Part shown: piece after piece, positions 9,041 through 18,290 of the stretch
How positions within the stretch are numbered: position 1 is the first letter of the stretch
How the letters are laid out: each line of letters begins with the position of its first letter
Assembly: GCF_032917945.1 (NCBI RefSeq)
Contig: NZ_CP136624.1
Span: 2,604,001 to 2,668,000, forward strand
Length of the DNA stretch: 64,000 bases
From: Bradyrhizobium sp. sBnM-33
Lineage (GTDB): Bacteria > Pseudomonadota > Alphaproteobacteria > Rhizobiales > Xanthobacteraceae
Reading direction: 5' to 3'
Notes under the pieces: generated by a model
Told to the model about the DNA's origin: nothing
Databases searched by the model: none
The model's input: the letters and a program-made list of their open reading frames with translations, nothing else
Made by a program: the position numbers and the translations under genes

Positions 9041-9479
9041 ATGAGCGACGTGATAAGAGCTCCCGCGTTGCCTGCGCAACGGCACGCCGCCAAGAAGGCG
9101 CTGCCGGGGCATTCAACGCTGACAAGCATGTCTGGTCTTCATCGAACAGGAGCGCGGGGAGGTGCATCCAATCTCCTGGAAGCTGATGGGGGAGAGCAGC
9201 AAGCTTGCCGAAAAACTGGAGGTTGTTCTCGCGGCGGTCGAGATCGGTCCGGAGGGCGAGGCGACACGCAGCGCCGCGGTCGAATTCTTCTCCTACGCCG
9301 AGGACCTTGTCCATCTCGTCGCCGACAACATGCTCGCAGATTACCGCAACCAGTCCTACAGCATGGCGTTGGCCGATCTTGTCAACACCCACAAGCCGGA
9401 GATCCTGCTGTTGGGAGCCACGATCTTGGGCCTTGATCTCGCCGCCTCCGGCGGTCGCCGCATTCACGCGACCGCGTAG
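9041..9479 (+). pseudogene. fixB: fixB remnant, electron-transfer flavoprotein alpha subunit
   Basis: Only about the first 145 codons of the usual roughly 370 remain. The start MSDVIRAPALPAQ is in one frame. Two small deletions near 9105-9135 shift the frame across the HVW-FIEQERG motif. The longest clean part begins [19 protein letters not shown] and continues through [20 protein letters not shown]. After that the sequence diverges and stops, and the FAD-binding C-terminal domain is missing entirely. It lies between fixA and fixC, as in a normal fixABCX operon, so the loss happened in place by internal deletion. Confidence 0.85.
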
Positions 9480-9531
9480 CAGGCGAGCGGACATTTTGAG
9501 AACATGCGCCACTGAACAAAAGAGAGGCCCC

Positions 9532-10833
9532 GTGATCGAAGAGAGGTTCGATGCCATCGTGGTTGGCGCCGGAATCGCCGGCAACGCGGCGGCGCTGACC
9601 ATGGCCAAGCGTGGCATGAAGGTGCTGCAGCTCGAGCGCGGCGAATATTCCGGATCAAAGAACGTGCAGACTGCCATCCTCGATGCGGACATCGTGGAAC
9701 AGCTGACCCCCGATTTCCGCGAGGACGCGCCGCTCGAGCGCCGCCTTGTCGAGCAGCGCTTTTGGTTAATGGATAGGCGCTCCCATGTCGGACTGCGCTA
9801 CCGTTTCAACGACTGCAACGACGAGCGACCGAACCGGTATATCGTTATCCGCGCCCTATTCGATAAATGGTTCTCCCGGAAGGTGAGGGAGGCCGGCGCC
9901 ACCATCTTGTACCAGACTACAGTTACGGAGCTGGCGCAGAACCGCCGCGGCCGCGTCATTGGTGTGCGTACCGACCGCCAGGACGGCATAATCCACGCCG
10001 ATGTAGTTGTGCTCGCCGAGGGCGTCAATGGCTTGCTCGGGACGTGTGCGGGCTTGCGCGAGCGGCCGACGCCCGACCAGGTTGCGCTGCAGGTCAAGGA
10101 AATGCACCTTTTGCCGCGCGAGACCATCGAAGCCCGTTTCAATCTCAAGCGCGACGAAGGGATCGTGATCGAGGCCGCCGGCTCCATCTCGCGCGGCATG
10201 ACCGGCATGGGTTTCATCTATGCGAATAGGGAGTGCATCTCACTCGGCATCGGCTGCCTCGTCTCCGATCTCCAGCGAACGGGCGAAACGCCTTACGGGC
10301 TACTCAATCGCTTCAAGCGTCATCCGTCGGTGGTGCCGCTAATCAACGGCTCAGAGCTCAAGGAATATTCCGCGCACCTCATCGCGAAACGCGGCTACAA
10401 CACCATACCCCAGCTCCGCGGCAAGGGATGGGTGGTGGTCGGGGATGCCGCCGAACTCAATAATACCAGCCATCGTGGGCCTCTGAACGTTGCGATGATC
10501 TCTGGACGAATTGCCGCGGAAGCGATCTTCCGTGTGAAGTCGCGCGGCGGTCGCAGCACGTCGAATAGTTTCTCACTATACAAGAAGATGCTGAATGAGT
10601 CGTATGAGGATCTGAAAAAGTACAAGGATATGCCGGCGCTGATGCACACCCAGCCGGACAACTTTCTCCTCACCCATCCGCAGCTCGTCTCGAAGGCAAT
10701 CCTGAACTTCGCGCGCATCGGTGGCAGGCCAAAGGCGGGGGAGGAGCAGTCGGACTCAAAATCCTTTGGCGATGTGTGGTCATGGACCGGAATCTTCGGC
10801 AATGGCTTCCGCTTACCGCGCGCCTGGCGCTGA
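9532..10833 (+). CDS. fixC: FixC, flavoprotein oxidoreductase of the FixABCX complex
   Basis: FixC is the ETF:quinone oxidoreductase-like subunit of the membrane-associated FixABCX complex. The N-terminal FAD motif [20 protein letters not shown] and a later [13 protein letters not shown] segment are present. The length of 433 residues is normal for FixC. The GTG at 9532 was chosen because translation from it begins [14 protein letters not shown] as in the family. The open frame extends further 5' only because it runs through the fixB remnant. With fixB and fixX ruined this intact gene may no longer form a working complex, unless second copies exist elsewhere in the genome. Confidence 0.9.
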   Translation: MIEERFDAIVVGAGIAGNAAALTMAKRGMKVLQLERGEYSGSKNVQTAILDADIVEQLTPDFREDAPLERRLVEQRFWLMDRRSHVGLRYRFNDCNDERPNRYIVIRALFDKWFSRKVREAGATILYQTTVTELAQNRRGRVIGVRTDRQDGIIHADVVVLAEGVNGLLGTCAGLRERPTPDQVALQVKEMHLLPRETIEARFNLKRDEGIVIEAAGSISRGMTGMGFIYANRECISLGIGCLVSDLQRTGETPYGLLNRFKRHPSVVPLINGSELKEYSAHLIAKRGYNTIPQLRGKGWVVVGDAAELNNTSHRGPLNVAMISGRIAAEAIFRVKSRGGRSTSNSFSLYKKMLNESYEDLKKYKDMPALMHTQPDNFLLTHPQLVSKAILNFARIGGRPKAGEEQSDSKSFGDVWSWTGIFGNGFRLPRAWR

Positions 10834-10890
10834 ATCAGCACTAGCTCAAGCGAAAACATGGGAGCCAGAAATGTGAACTTCGAGCATTCG

Positions 10891-11161
10891 ATGCGCGTAA
10901 AGGACTAGCTGTTCTATAGCCCGTTATTTGGCCGACGTCCCACCTGCCTACATCAAGGGGCGGCCCGACGAGAGCCCGTTACTGCAGTTAGTCGCTCCTG
11001 CTGAAAGCTGTTGCCGCGCCACTACGAGTCGAACACCATGCCGAGACTACCGTTGACGGTCGCGTCGAATGCGGCCCGGCTGGCTCATCAGCGAGCCGCC
11101 CGTGACATCGAATGGAGCCCAGCGACACGGCGGCTATGGCGAGCTATTCAAGTTTCGGTGA
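10891..11161 (+). pseudogene. fixX: fixX remnant, ferredoxin-like protein
   Basis: An ATG at 10891 starts MRVKD and then meets a TAG. In shifted frames the sequence still reads RYLADVPPAYIKGRPDESP, later DIEWS, and finally RHGGYGELFKFR before a TGA at 11161. These correspond in order to the RYLVD..RPHI start, the DIEWSYP segment and the GGFGVLFKFG end of FixX. The cysteine cluster that binds the iron-sulfur centres cannot be read in any frame. It follows fixC directly, as expected for fixX. Confidence 0.75.
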
Positions 11162-11396
11162 CGATTGGGCAGCTGCTATGGCGCCTAACAAGGACCTTCA
11201 TTGGTTCGATCCATCTGGCCGGCGCACTCCAATCCCGCTCCCTCCGTTGCGCCGTTTCGGCTGGTGAAGCTAAAAAGATGTTTAGCCCAAGTCTTCGCCA
11301 GATATGGTCAATGTCCTTATTCCCGGACGGTCACTTCAAATTCCCCCACCTGTGGTCGCGCAAACTCCCCCACTTGTGGAGCAGGACAAGAGGCTT

Positions 11397-12166
11397 TTAG
11401 GTTGACTGGGTTTTGCGTGCAAGGGCTTCGGCGGCTTCCTTGAGGCGGTAGCTGCGGCCGTCGAACTCAAGCAGATGACAATGGTGCATGAGGCGGTCAA
11501 GGATCGTCGTGCTCATGGTGTTGTCGCGGAGATAAGCGCCCCAATCCTGCACGACGCGATTGGACGTGACGATGACGCTGCGGTGCAACTTGTAGCGTTG
11601 ATGGATCAGAGTCTGCAGCAAAGTGCCGGCTTCGTCGGGGATGGTGCGAGCGAGGAACAGATCGTCAAGCACAAGCAGATCGCAGTCAGAGATGCTCCGC
11701 AGTCGAGCTTCGCGCTGAGCGGCGGGCTGAGGGCGTAACGGTTGAAGAAGTCATCGGCCTCAAGATACTGGACCTTGTGGCCTTGCAGGATGGCCTGGTA
11801 GGCGACGGCCTTGGCCACGTGCGATTTTCCGGTGCCGGGCTTGCCAATGAACAGAGCGTTTTCACCGACCGCGACAAACTTCAGCGCATGCAGCTGGAAG
11901 CAGGCCTGACGCGGCAGTTTGGGATTGAAAGACCAGTCGAACTCCGCGAGCGTGAGCTTCTCTTCAAGCCCGGATTGCTGGTAGCGGCGAGCGATGAGAC
12001 GGGACTGACGACGATCGAGTTCGTCCTGCAGGAGCAGGCAGAAGGTCTCGAGGAACGGTTGGCTGGCGCCCTGGGCCTGCAGGACGCGGGTCTCGAGAGT
12101 GTCGCGTATGCCCGACAACCGCAACTGTCGTAGGCAGCGATGGATTTCTGGCAAGGTCATGGTCAT
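11397..12166 (-). pseudogene. istB: IstB helper ATPase of IS21, frameshifted
   Basis: The AAA+ helper protein assists IstA in target selection. The first frame holds the N-terminal region and Walker A GKPGTGKSH. It breaks near 11690-11720, just after EADDFFNRYALSP, and the remainder (LLVLDDLFLARTIPDEAGTL to the C-terminus) is in another frame. Total coding length matches a normal protein of about 255 residues, so a single indel accounts for the damage. It overlaps istA by four bases. Confidence 0.85.
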
Positions 12167-13923
12167 TCCGAATGATCTCCTGTGGAAGTTGAAAGGCAGA
12201 GTTGATCGGCAATCAAGGTCGCGGCGGGAGCGCTCGCGTCGTCGGAGCTGGCCGGGATTGCGGAGACGACGCGAGCGCGGTTTGGTGCGGGCTGATCATT
12301 GCCGTTGTTGCCAGGCCGGCGCTCGATGCTGGCACGGTTCTGGGCGCCGAGGCGAAAGAGTTCGCCGTATTCGTCTGCGGGACGGATCAGTGGATGATCC
12401 TGCGTCAGAGACAGCGTGAGTTGTGGTGCCTGATCGACGCGCTCGAGCGCCCGCTCGAACAATCGCTCAAGGATGGCGCGCACCTGTTTGTAGCGATGGA
12501 TGTGATGACGCATCGCGTGATCGCAGGCTTGCTCGACGAGCCGGGCGGGATACTTCTTCGCAAGTCCGACAATGCCCCACATCGCGCGTTGTCCAACGCG
12601 ACCTTCGGTGTCGAACAGGTGCTGACAGAGCGCCTTCGCTTGCGGTCCGATGTCGCCGGCGCTTGCCAGCAGGAAGGCGGTCTGACGAGATGGATTGAAC
12701 GGGCGCTCGTTGTGCGGCAGTTTGAGCGAACCCGGCCGTGCGGCGCGGGCATGAACGCGCAGCAGCGCCTGGGTGCTGCGGTCGCGGATCTCGATCGTGG
12801 TCTCGTAAAGGCGTACCACGACCTGGCTGCCGATCGGCGCGGGGCGCGCGGCATAGTCGCTGTGATCCACCCGCACGGTGGTGTCGTCGTAGACGGTACG
12901 CACGAGCTCGGAGAAGTAACGGAAGCCGGTCGCGGGCAATGGCCGCAGATGCGGCTTCTCCTCCTGGAACATGGCCTCGACCTGACGCCTCATGCTGCCA
13001 TGGATGCGCTTGGAAGCCCAGTTCGTCTCCCAGTGCTCCAGAAAGCTGTTCTGAGCCTCGAGTGACTCGAAGCGCCGCCCGGCGAGCGCGGTGCCCTGGG
13101 TGTGCTGGATCGCGTTCTCCACGGTCCCCTTGCGGTTCGGGTCCCGCACCCGTGCCGGATCGGCGACGACGCCGTAATGCGCGAGCACCGCGCCGTAGAG
13201 CCGGTTGAGCTCGGGCTCGTAAAGGTCGGGCGTGACGACGCCTTCCTTCAGATTATCGAGCACGACATAGCCGACGGCGCCGCCAAAATATCGAAAAGCC
13301 CCTTCGTGGAGCTGTGCCCAGATCTGCTGGCTCGACTTCCAGACCACCCGCCGGAAGCTACGCCGCGAGTAGCGCAGGGTCATCACGAACAGGCGCGGCC
13401 GGCGGTAACGACCGCTCTTCGGATCACGGGTCAGCGCGCCTTCGCCATAATCGACCTGGGCTTCCTCGCCGGGGGCAAACTCGAGACGGTCAAACTGTTT
13501 GGGATCGATGTGGCGCAAGGCGCGCACGAAACGCTTGACGCTCTCGTAGCTGGCAGTGAAGCCGAGCTGATCAACCAGATCCTGGTAGATCGCCTGCGCA
13601 TTGCGCTTCAGACGGACCTGCTGCTCGATCCATTCCCGATGCGGTTCACAGGCTGAGCGGGCGAAATCAAACGTCTTGGCGGCCACCTTCATGCCGATAG
13701 CCGGCGGTCGCGGAGGTGGGGGAGTTTGGCCATCCGCGGCCTCGGAGCCGGCGGTCACCCCGGGGGAATTTGCCTTCGCCGCTCGCCGGGACACGAAAAT
13801 CGCCTGGTAGCGCCGGATCGTCTTGCGGTCGATCCCCGTCAGCCGCTGGATCTCTCGTTGGCTCGTCTGGCGCTCAAGTAACGTAAATACGGTGCTTTGC
13901 AGATGCGGCTTCAAGACGTTCAA
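12163..13923 (-). CDS. istA: IstA transposase of IS21
   Basis: This is a DDE-type transposase of 586 residues. The N-terminus has a helix-turn-helix (SQREIQRLTGIDRKTIRRYQ). The central integrase domain begins at a FAPGEEAQVDYGEGAL motif with the first catalytic Asp. The C-terminal region is typical of IS21 IstA. The frame is intact and is followed by istB with an overlapping ATGA-type junction. Transposition is doubtful while istB is broken, unless a helper is supplied by another copy. Confidence 0.92.
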   Translation of the reverse strand: MNVLKPHLQSTVFTLLERQTSQREIQRLTGIDRKTIRRYQAIFVSRRAAKANSPGVTAGSEAADGQTPPPPRPPAIGMKVAAKTFDFARSACEPHREWIEQQVRLKRNAQAIYQDLVDQLGFTASYESVKRFVRALRHIDPKQFDRLEFAPGEEAQVDYGEGALTRDPKSGRYRRPRLFVMTLRYSRRSFRRVVWKSSQQIWAQLHEGAFRYFGGAVGYVVLDNLKEGVVTPDLYEPELNRLYGAVLAHYGVVADPARVRDPNRKGTVENAIQHTQGTALAGRRFESLEAQNSFLEHWETNWASKRIHGSMRRQVEAMFQEEKPHLRPLPATGFRYFSELVRTVYDDTTVRVDHSDYAARPAPIGSQVVVRLYETTIEIRDRSTQALLRVHARAARPGSLKLPHNERPFNPSRQTAFLLASAGDIGPQAKALCQHLFDTEGRVGQRAMWGIVGLAKKYPARLVEQACDHAMRHHIHRYKQVRAILERLFERALERVDQAPQLTLSLTQDHPLIRPADEYGELFRLGAQNRASIERRPGNNGNDQPAPNRARVVSAIPASSDDASAPAATLIADQLCLSTSTGDHSE

Positions 13924-14054
13924 CTCCCGGTCCCCTCTTCCCTAAAGGGGGCGAAAATAAACGTCCTGCTACGCGCTTTGCGGCCGATCAGCCGCCCAGC
14001 CAGGCGGAATCAGGTGGGGGAGTTTGAGGTGACCTCACCCGGGGGATTTTGACC

Positions 14055-14730
14055 GACCGTCGGGGTTATTCGGGAGCTGTTTGGCTGTTCTGCTGAATTG
14101 CTGGAGCGTATGATCGGGCAATTCATCGTCGCTTGAATGGGAAGCGAAGAGGAGCGAACAGCTACGAATATGTTTGCCTGTTCAGCTGCCATCACAACCA
14201 CCGTGCTCGGCATTGTTGGCATGGCCGTGGCTCTTCAATAAGCAGGCGAGGTTGAGATTTGGCCGAGCTGAAAGAAGCTCCATGATCTTAAGCCCTCTAA
14301 CCTGAATACGGCGCGGTTAGAGCACTTTACACTTCGATGATCATAGATGCAGAGCGACGGAGTTTTTCTCATTTCGACTCTGGATCAAGCGAGCATAGCG
14401 GAAACGCTTATCATCTGGCGGACCCACTCTTGTGATCGTTCTGGTGGAGGCGCAGATCACTACTGATCATGTGAAAGAGCTAGATCGGACACAGCCCTCG
14501 TTGTCGAGGCGCACCTTTCGTTAATGAAGTAGTCCGGCCGTACTCCCGCCCTTTGCCGGCAACGAATGCTGGCAGGGGCACCGAACAAGGAGCACACGAT
14601 GTCACCGAAGCTCGATGCTCCGCCCGGTCAGCGATTCGGACCGCTGGCCAGTGCGGTGTGGCTTGCACGCCTAAAACGCTGTTGGGCCGCTCAGGCAGCG
14701 ACGGCTTCGCAACTCTCGATGGCTTGAGGG
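14055..14730. other. degenerate intergenic stretch
   Basis: Nearly 700 bases without a frame I can defend. The sequence is less GC-rich than its neighbours in places, and I see no conserved element. Confidence 0.4.
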
Positions 14731-15215
14731 ACCCGGATAGACGGTGAGTGCCGCGATGATGCCGAGGACGGCTGCGAACATCAACCAAAAGCGAGTAAGC
14801 CTTGTCATCGGTCCGTTGATCAGCCAATTCGAGGCCAGTGGCGTAAAGGTGCCGAACAAGGCGGACGCGAGCGTGAAGGCCAGGGAGAAGCAGGTTGTGC
14901 CCATATGCTTCGGCACGATCTCGACCGGAGCGCCCAGCATAGTGCCGCTATAGATGCCGAAGTAGAAACGAGAACATCATCGCCGGCACGAGCATCTCGC
15001 CGAACGTAGGGGCGCTTACCAGCCAGTGCTATGCCGGATAAGCGGTCACTAACGCAAGGCCGGCAATGGCTAGCAGAACCGGACTTGCGGCCGATTCGGT
15101 CAGAGACGGCGACGCCCTCATTGGATTCCATATAAAGTTCGTCACGGCGACCAAAAGCGCCACCAAGAGCGAGTCTTGTAAGGACAGCTTTCAACACGTT
15201 CTTGCCGAATGTGGG
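14731..15215 (-). pseudogene. MFS (MHS-type) transporter, C-terminal half remnant
   Basis: Read on the minus strand in shifting frames, the segment gives TFGKNVLK, then VTNFIW, SDRIGRK, PVLLAIAGLALVTAYPA, HWLVSAPTFGEMLVPAMM and FYFGIYSG. It ends with a long clean run beginning MLGAPVEIVPKHMGTTCFSL. This is the second half (helices 7-12) of a metabolite:proton symporter. It contains at least two frameshifts and an internal stop. A remnant of the first half of a similar protein lies at about 28.4-28.8 kb in the same orientation. Confidence 0.65.
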
Positions 15216-15224
15216 CGCCTAAAC

Positions 15225-15520
15225 TCTCCGGTCCGTGCATCAGCGACGCGCCGGTCTGATCGAGCAGGCCCTTGATCGCCTCGCTCCTGCGCTTCAGGTC
15301 GTCGCGGTCGGCGTTCGCCTTGGCGAGCTGACGGCGCAGGCTATCGTTCTCGAATTAGATGATGCCCTTGTTGTGCCTCAAAGCCTCGTTCTCCGAACGC
15401 AAGGTGCGAAGTCGGTGGGTCCGATCGCAAACCCGCCCATCGCAAGCGAGAAGAGGATGATGCCACGATGAAGGAGCCCGACGCCGCGGTGGAATTCGCG
15501 TGGTCGAGCTCGTCATGTTT
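15225..15520 (-). pseudogene. decayed small coiled-coil protein
   Basis: Starting near ATG 15520 (MTSSTTRI), frames on the minus strand give LRTLRSENEALRHNKGII and then, after a stop, FENDSLRRQLAKANADRDDL followed by RRSEAIKGLLDQTGASL. This heptad pattern indicates a coiled coil of about 60 residues. I do not recognise a family. It abuts the MFS remnant and is interrupted by stops and frameshifts. Confidence 0.4.
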
Positions 15521-15586
15521 CCTCCATTTGAACTCTTCAAAACATTACTCCGATTAAGGTCGCCCACATTCGCAGAGCTTGAGTGT

Positions 15587-16024
15587 TCAGACAGGAAAGG
15601 GCGCGCACCTGAACTTAGGTAGCTCACGATGTCCCTTGCTTAGGTCAAAATCGACCGTGATGTCGCGTAGGCTGACCCTAAGTCGCCTTGCGTTCCGTAA
15701 GCGCTCGACTGCTTCATTGGCGTCCAATTGCCAAATCCAGAGATAGCGACCGTCCTGGCTTACCCCAGCATTGCGCCGTATTATCGGACCATCGTCTAGC
15801 CTGTAGCTCACGTCAATCCCTGCCGAGCCAATGCGCATGTCGAACTCCAGGACAGGCCTTGCCTCGCCGTTGATGCAACCGACGTACAGCGTCGCGCCAA
15901 CGCTGCGCAGTTCTGCTAAGATCTCGGTGCGTTCCGGGCGGCTTTTGAACTGGTGGATTTCCCAGCCAAATGCCGGAGATGCAATGGTGGCGCTAAGCGC
16001 AATGAGCAGAGCGTGTTTCTTCAT
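15587..16024 (-). CDS. exported protein of unknown function, downstream of peptide exporter
   Basis: A 145-residue protein with a clear Sec signal peptide (MKKHALLIALSATIASPAFG), so it is probably periplasmic. The mature part holds one cysteine near the middle (VGCING) and one near the C-terminus (FRCAPF), which could form a disulfide. A DGPIIRRNAGVSQDGRYLWI segment resembles small YMGG/VasI-like periplasmic proteins, but not closely enough to name. It follows the exporter genes on the same strand after an 80-base gap. It might belong to the same transcript, for example as an immunity or maturation protein, but that is inference. Confidence 0.7.
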   Translation of the reverse strand: MKKHALLIALSATIASPAFGWEIHQFKSRPERTEILAELRSVGATLYVGCINGEARPVLEFDMRIGSAGIDVSYRLDDGPIIRRNAGVSQDGRYLWIWQLDANEAVERLRNARRLRVSLRDITVDFDLSKGHRELPKFRCAPFPV

Positions 16025-16104
16025 TTGATGCTTTCTAGTACGAAGCGAGTGTGGGTTCGATTACATGGTGTGTTCATTCTGCCGATCAGCCATCATCGAC
16101 AACT

Positions 16105-18258
16105 TTAGCTGCCTCCGGTTTGCGTCCACCACAAGCGAGCGTAAGCGCCTTCTCCCAGCAGATCAGTATGCCTGCCCTCCGCAACGATCCGCCCCTTATC
16201 TAAGACGACGATCTTGTCGGCACCACAGATGGTGCTGAGTCGGTGAGAGATGACCACGATGGTCTTCCCGGCACGGCGCAAATCCTCAATCAGCCGGTGA
16301 ACAGTGGCTTCGGCAACGGAGTCGAGAGAGGAGGTCGGCTCGTCAAGGATCAGGATCTCCGGATCCCGGTACAGAGCTCGGGCCAGCGAAAGACGCTGCT
16401 TCTCGCCGCCAGAGAGCCGTACGCCGTTTTCGCCCAGATAGGCCTGGAAGCCTCCGGACCAATGCTCGATCACCTCCCGCAGCCCGGTGTGATCGCAGAT
16501 TTTCATGATCCTGTCGATCTCCGGCTCGAACTCGCCAAGCGCGATGTTCTCGATCACCGAGCCTGAGAACACGTCCGTCGTTTGCGGTACTGCAGCAATA
16601 ACCTTACGCAGGGATACGGTCGAGAGGTCTTTGAGGTCATACGGCCCGATCCGAATGCGCCCACTCTCGAGGGGGTAGACGTTCTGCAGCAGCGCTGCAA
16701 GGGAGCTCTTGCCCGAGCCGCTTTCTCCCACCACGGCCGTCATTTCGCCTCGACGAAAGGTGACGCTGAGATCTTGAAAGAGCTTCGGCTGTGCGCCATG
16801 GCGGAACGTGACGTTCTCCAGGCGGATATCACCAAGCTCTGATTTGGTGGCATCAATGCCGCCGCCGCGTGCGGGCTCAAGGTCGAAGATCTCGAACAGG
16901 CGATCCGCGGCGATAAAGGCGTCCTGAACGATTCTGTTGGTTTGGATCAGGTTGGCGACAGGCCGGGTGATATAGCCGAGCAGCGCGTAGCAGGAGAGTA
17001 ATTCACCCGGAGTGACGGCCTGATCCAGAACAAGCGTCGTACCAAACCACATTAGCACGATTGTGAACAGAGTTGAGAGGAAACTCGAGGCATTGTCTCC
17101 GACGATCGAGATGAGGCCGGAGCTGTAGACCGAGTGCAGGGTCTTGACGAAGCGAGTTTCCATCCTAAGGCAAGCGAAGCTCTCCACACCGAATGTCTTG
17201 ATCGTGGAAACAGCTCCGAGCGATTCAACCAATTGCGCTTCCAGATCGGCGGCATTCTCCATGATCGCGCGCTGGCGCTTCCTATTCAGCCGGTTAATGG
17301 TCCAATAGATTAAGACGTATAGTGGGATGGAGATAGCCACGACCACAGCGATCTTCCACGAGTAGATGAACATCAGCCCGAAGGAGAACAGTATCACTAG
17401 CACATTGACGAAAATGGTGATGGAGACATCGTTCAGGAAGCTCCTGATTTTCACCGCGTCGTTCATCCGGGAGACGATTTCTCCCATGCGCATGCTATCG
17501 AAGAACTTTTGTGGTAAGCTTAGGATGTGATTGTAGTAGCCGAGGATCAAGCAGACATCGATCTTCTGCCCTGTCTGCAGGACTAGCCGGTTTCTGAGGA
17601 CATTGATTAAGATCTGTGGCACCAGGATCAGCAGCATCGCGACGCTCATTAGATTTAGCAAATTGCGGTTGCCCGCTGTGATCACGTGATCGACGATCTT
17701 CTGGACATAAATGGCCGTCGAGAGGCCAAGAAGGGTTGTTACCAGTGCGCCGACGAGAGCCTGCGTCAGCGCCGCTTTGTGTGACGCAAGCAGTCGGGCG
17801 AAGCGGAGAAGAGGTGAGGTGGTCTCGTCGCGGCGCTTGAAGGTGTCTGCCGGAACCAGGAGCACCAGGACGCCAGTCCATTGCCTCTTGAATTCTTCAT
17901 GCGACAGCTTGCGGATTTCGCCATACGCCGGGTCCATGACGGTGACCCACCTCGCATCGATCGCCTGGACGACTACGAAGTGGTGCAGGACTTCCTTGAC
18001 GATCACATGCGCGATGGCGGGCTTGGGGATCTTGTACAAGCTGTCGAAGCCACCCTTGACGCCCTTGGCAATGAAGCCCAGCTTTTGAGCCGCTTGCAGG
18101 AGACCCGAGACCGTGGTGCCCGATCGGTCGGTCGAAGCATACTGGCGGATGCGAGACAATGGCAACTTGTAACCATAGAAGGCTGCAACGGAAGCAAGGC
18201 TGGCAGCCCCGCAATCGGTGATGTCGCGCTGCTTGAATTTGATGATCTGACCCGACAT
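16105..18258 (-). CDS. peptidase-containing ABC exporter (C39 PCAT) for double-glycine leader peptides
   Basis: A 717-residue transporter that cleaves a leader after Gly-Gly and exports the core peptide through the inner membrane. The N-terminal C39 cysteine protease domain (about 1-140) carries Gln10 and Cys16 in QRDITDCGAAS, His93 in LHHFVVV and Asp109 in VMDPAYG, so all catalytic residues are present. A six-helix membrane domain follows. The nucleotide-binding domain has Walker A GESGSGKSS near residue 510, signature LSGGEKQR and Walker B ILILDEPTSSLD. It lies 32 bases downstream of the HlyD adaptor gene. Two double-glycine-leader peptide genes lie further upstream on the same strand and are its likely substrates. 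Confidence 0.9.
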   Translation of the reverse strand: MSGQIIKFKQRDITDCGAASLASVAAFYGYKLPLSRIRQYASTDRSGTTVSGLLQAAQKLGFIAKGVKGGFDSLYKIPKPAIAHVIVKEVLHHFVVVQAIDARWVTVMDPAYGEIRKLSHEEFKRQWTGVLVLLVPADTFKRRDETTSPLLRFARLLASHKAALTQALVGALVTTLLGLSTAIYVQKIVDHVITAGNRNLLNLMSVAMLLILVPQILINVLRNRLVLQTGQKIDVCLILGYYNHILSLPQKFFDSMRMGEIVSRMNDAVKIRSFLNDVSITIFVNVLVILFSFGLMFIYSWKIAVVVAISIPLYVLIYWTINRLNRKRQRAIMENAADLEAQLVESLGAVSTIKTFGVESFACLRMETRFVKTLHSVYSSGLISIVGDNASSFLSTLFTIVLMWFGTTLVLDQAVTPGELLSCYALLGYITRPVANLIQTNRIVQDAFIAADRLFEIFDLEPARGGGIDATKSELGDIRLENVTFRHGAQPKLFQDLSVTFRRGEMTAVVGESGSGKSSLAALLQNVYPLESGRIRIGPYDLKDLSTVSLRKVIAAVPQTTDVFSGSVIENIALGEFEPEIDRIMKICDHTGLREVIEHWSGGFQAYLGENGVRLSGGEKQRLSLARALYRDPEILILDEPTSSLDSVAEATVHRLIEDLRRAGKTIVVISHRLSTICGADKIVVLDKGRIVAEGRHTDLLGEGAYARLWWTQTGGS

Positions 18259-18290
18259 GGCGGCTCACTCGCTCTTTGGAAAATAGATAA

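Larger units (their letters stand above)
11307..14054 (-). mobile_element. IS21-family insertion sequence (istA intact, istB frameshifted)
   Basis: Imperfect terminal inverted repeats flank the istAB pair. CAGGTGGGGGARTTTGARGT is present at 14011-14030 and as its complement at 11333-11352, continuing to GTGACC on the outer side. Both ends carry further copies of a GGGGGA-TTT motif, as multiple terminal repeats are typical of IS21. The outer limits are approximate. The element lies just beyond the fixX remnant. Confidence 0.75.

Noticed and set aside
12202..13065. Plus-strand open frame (287 codons) opposite istA
   Set aside because: Antisense shadow of the IS21 transposase.
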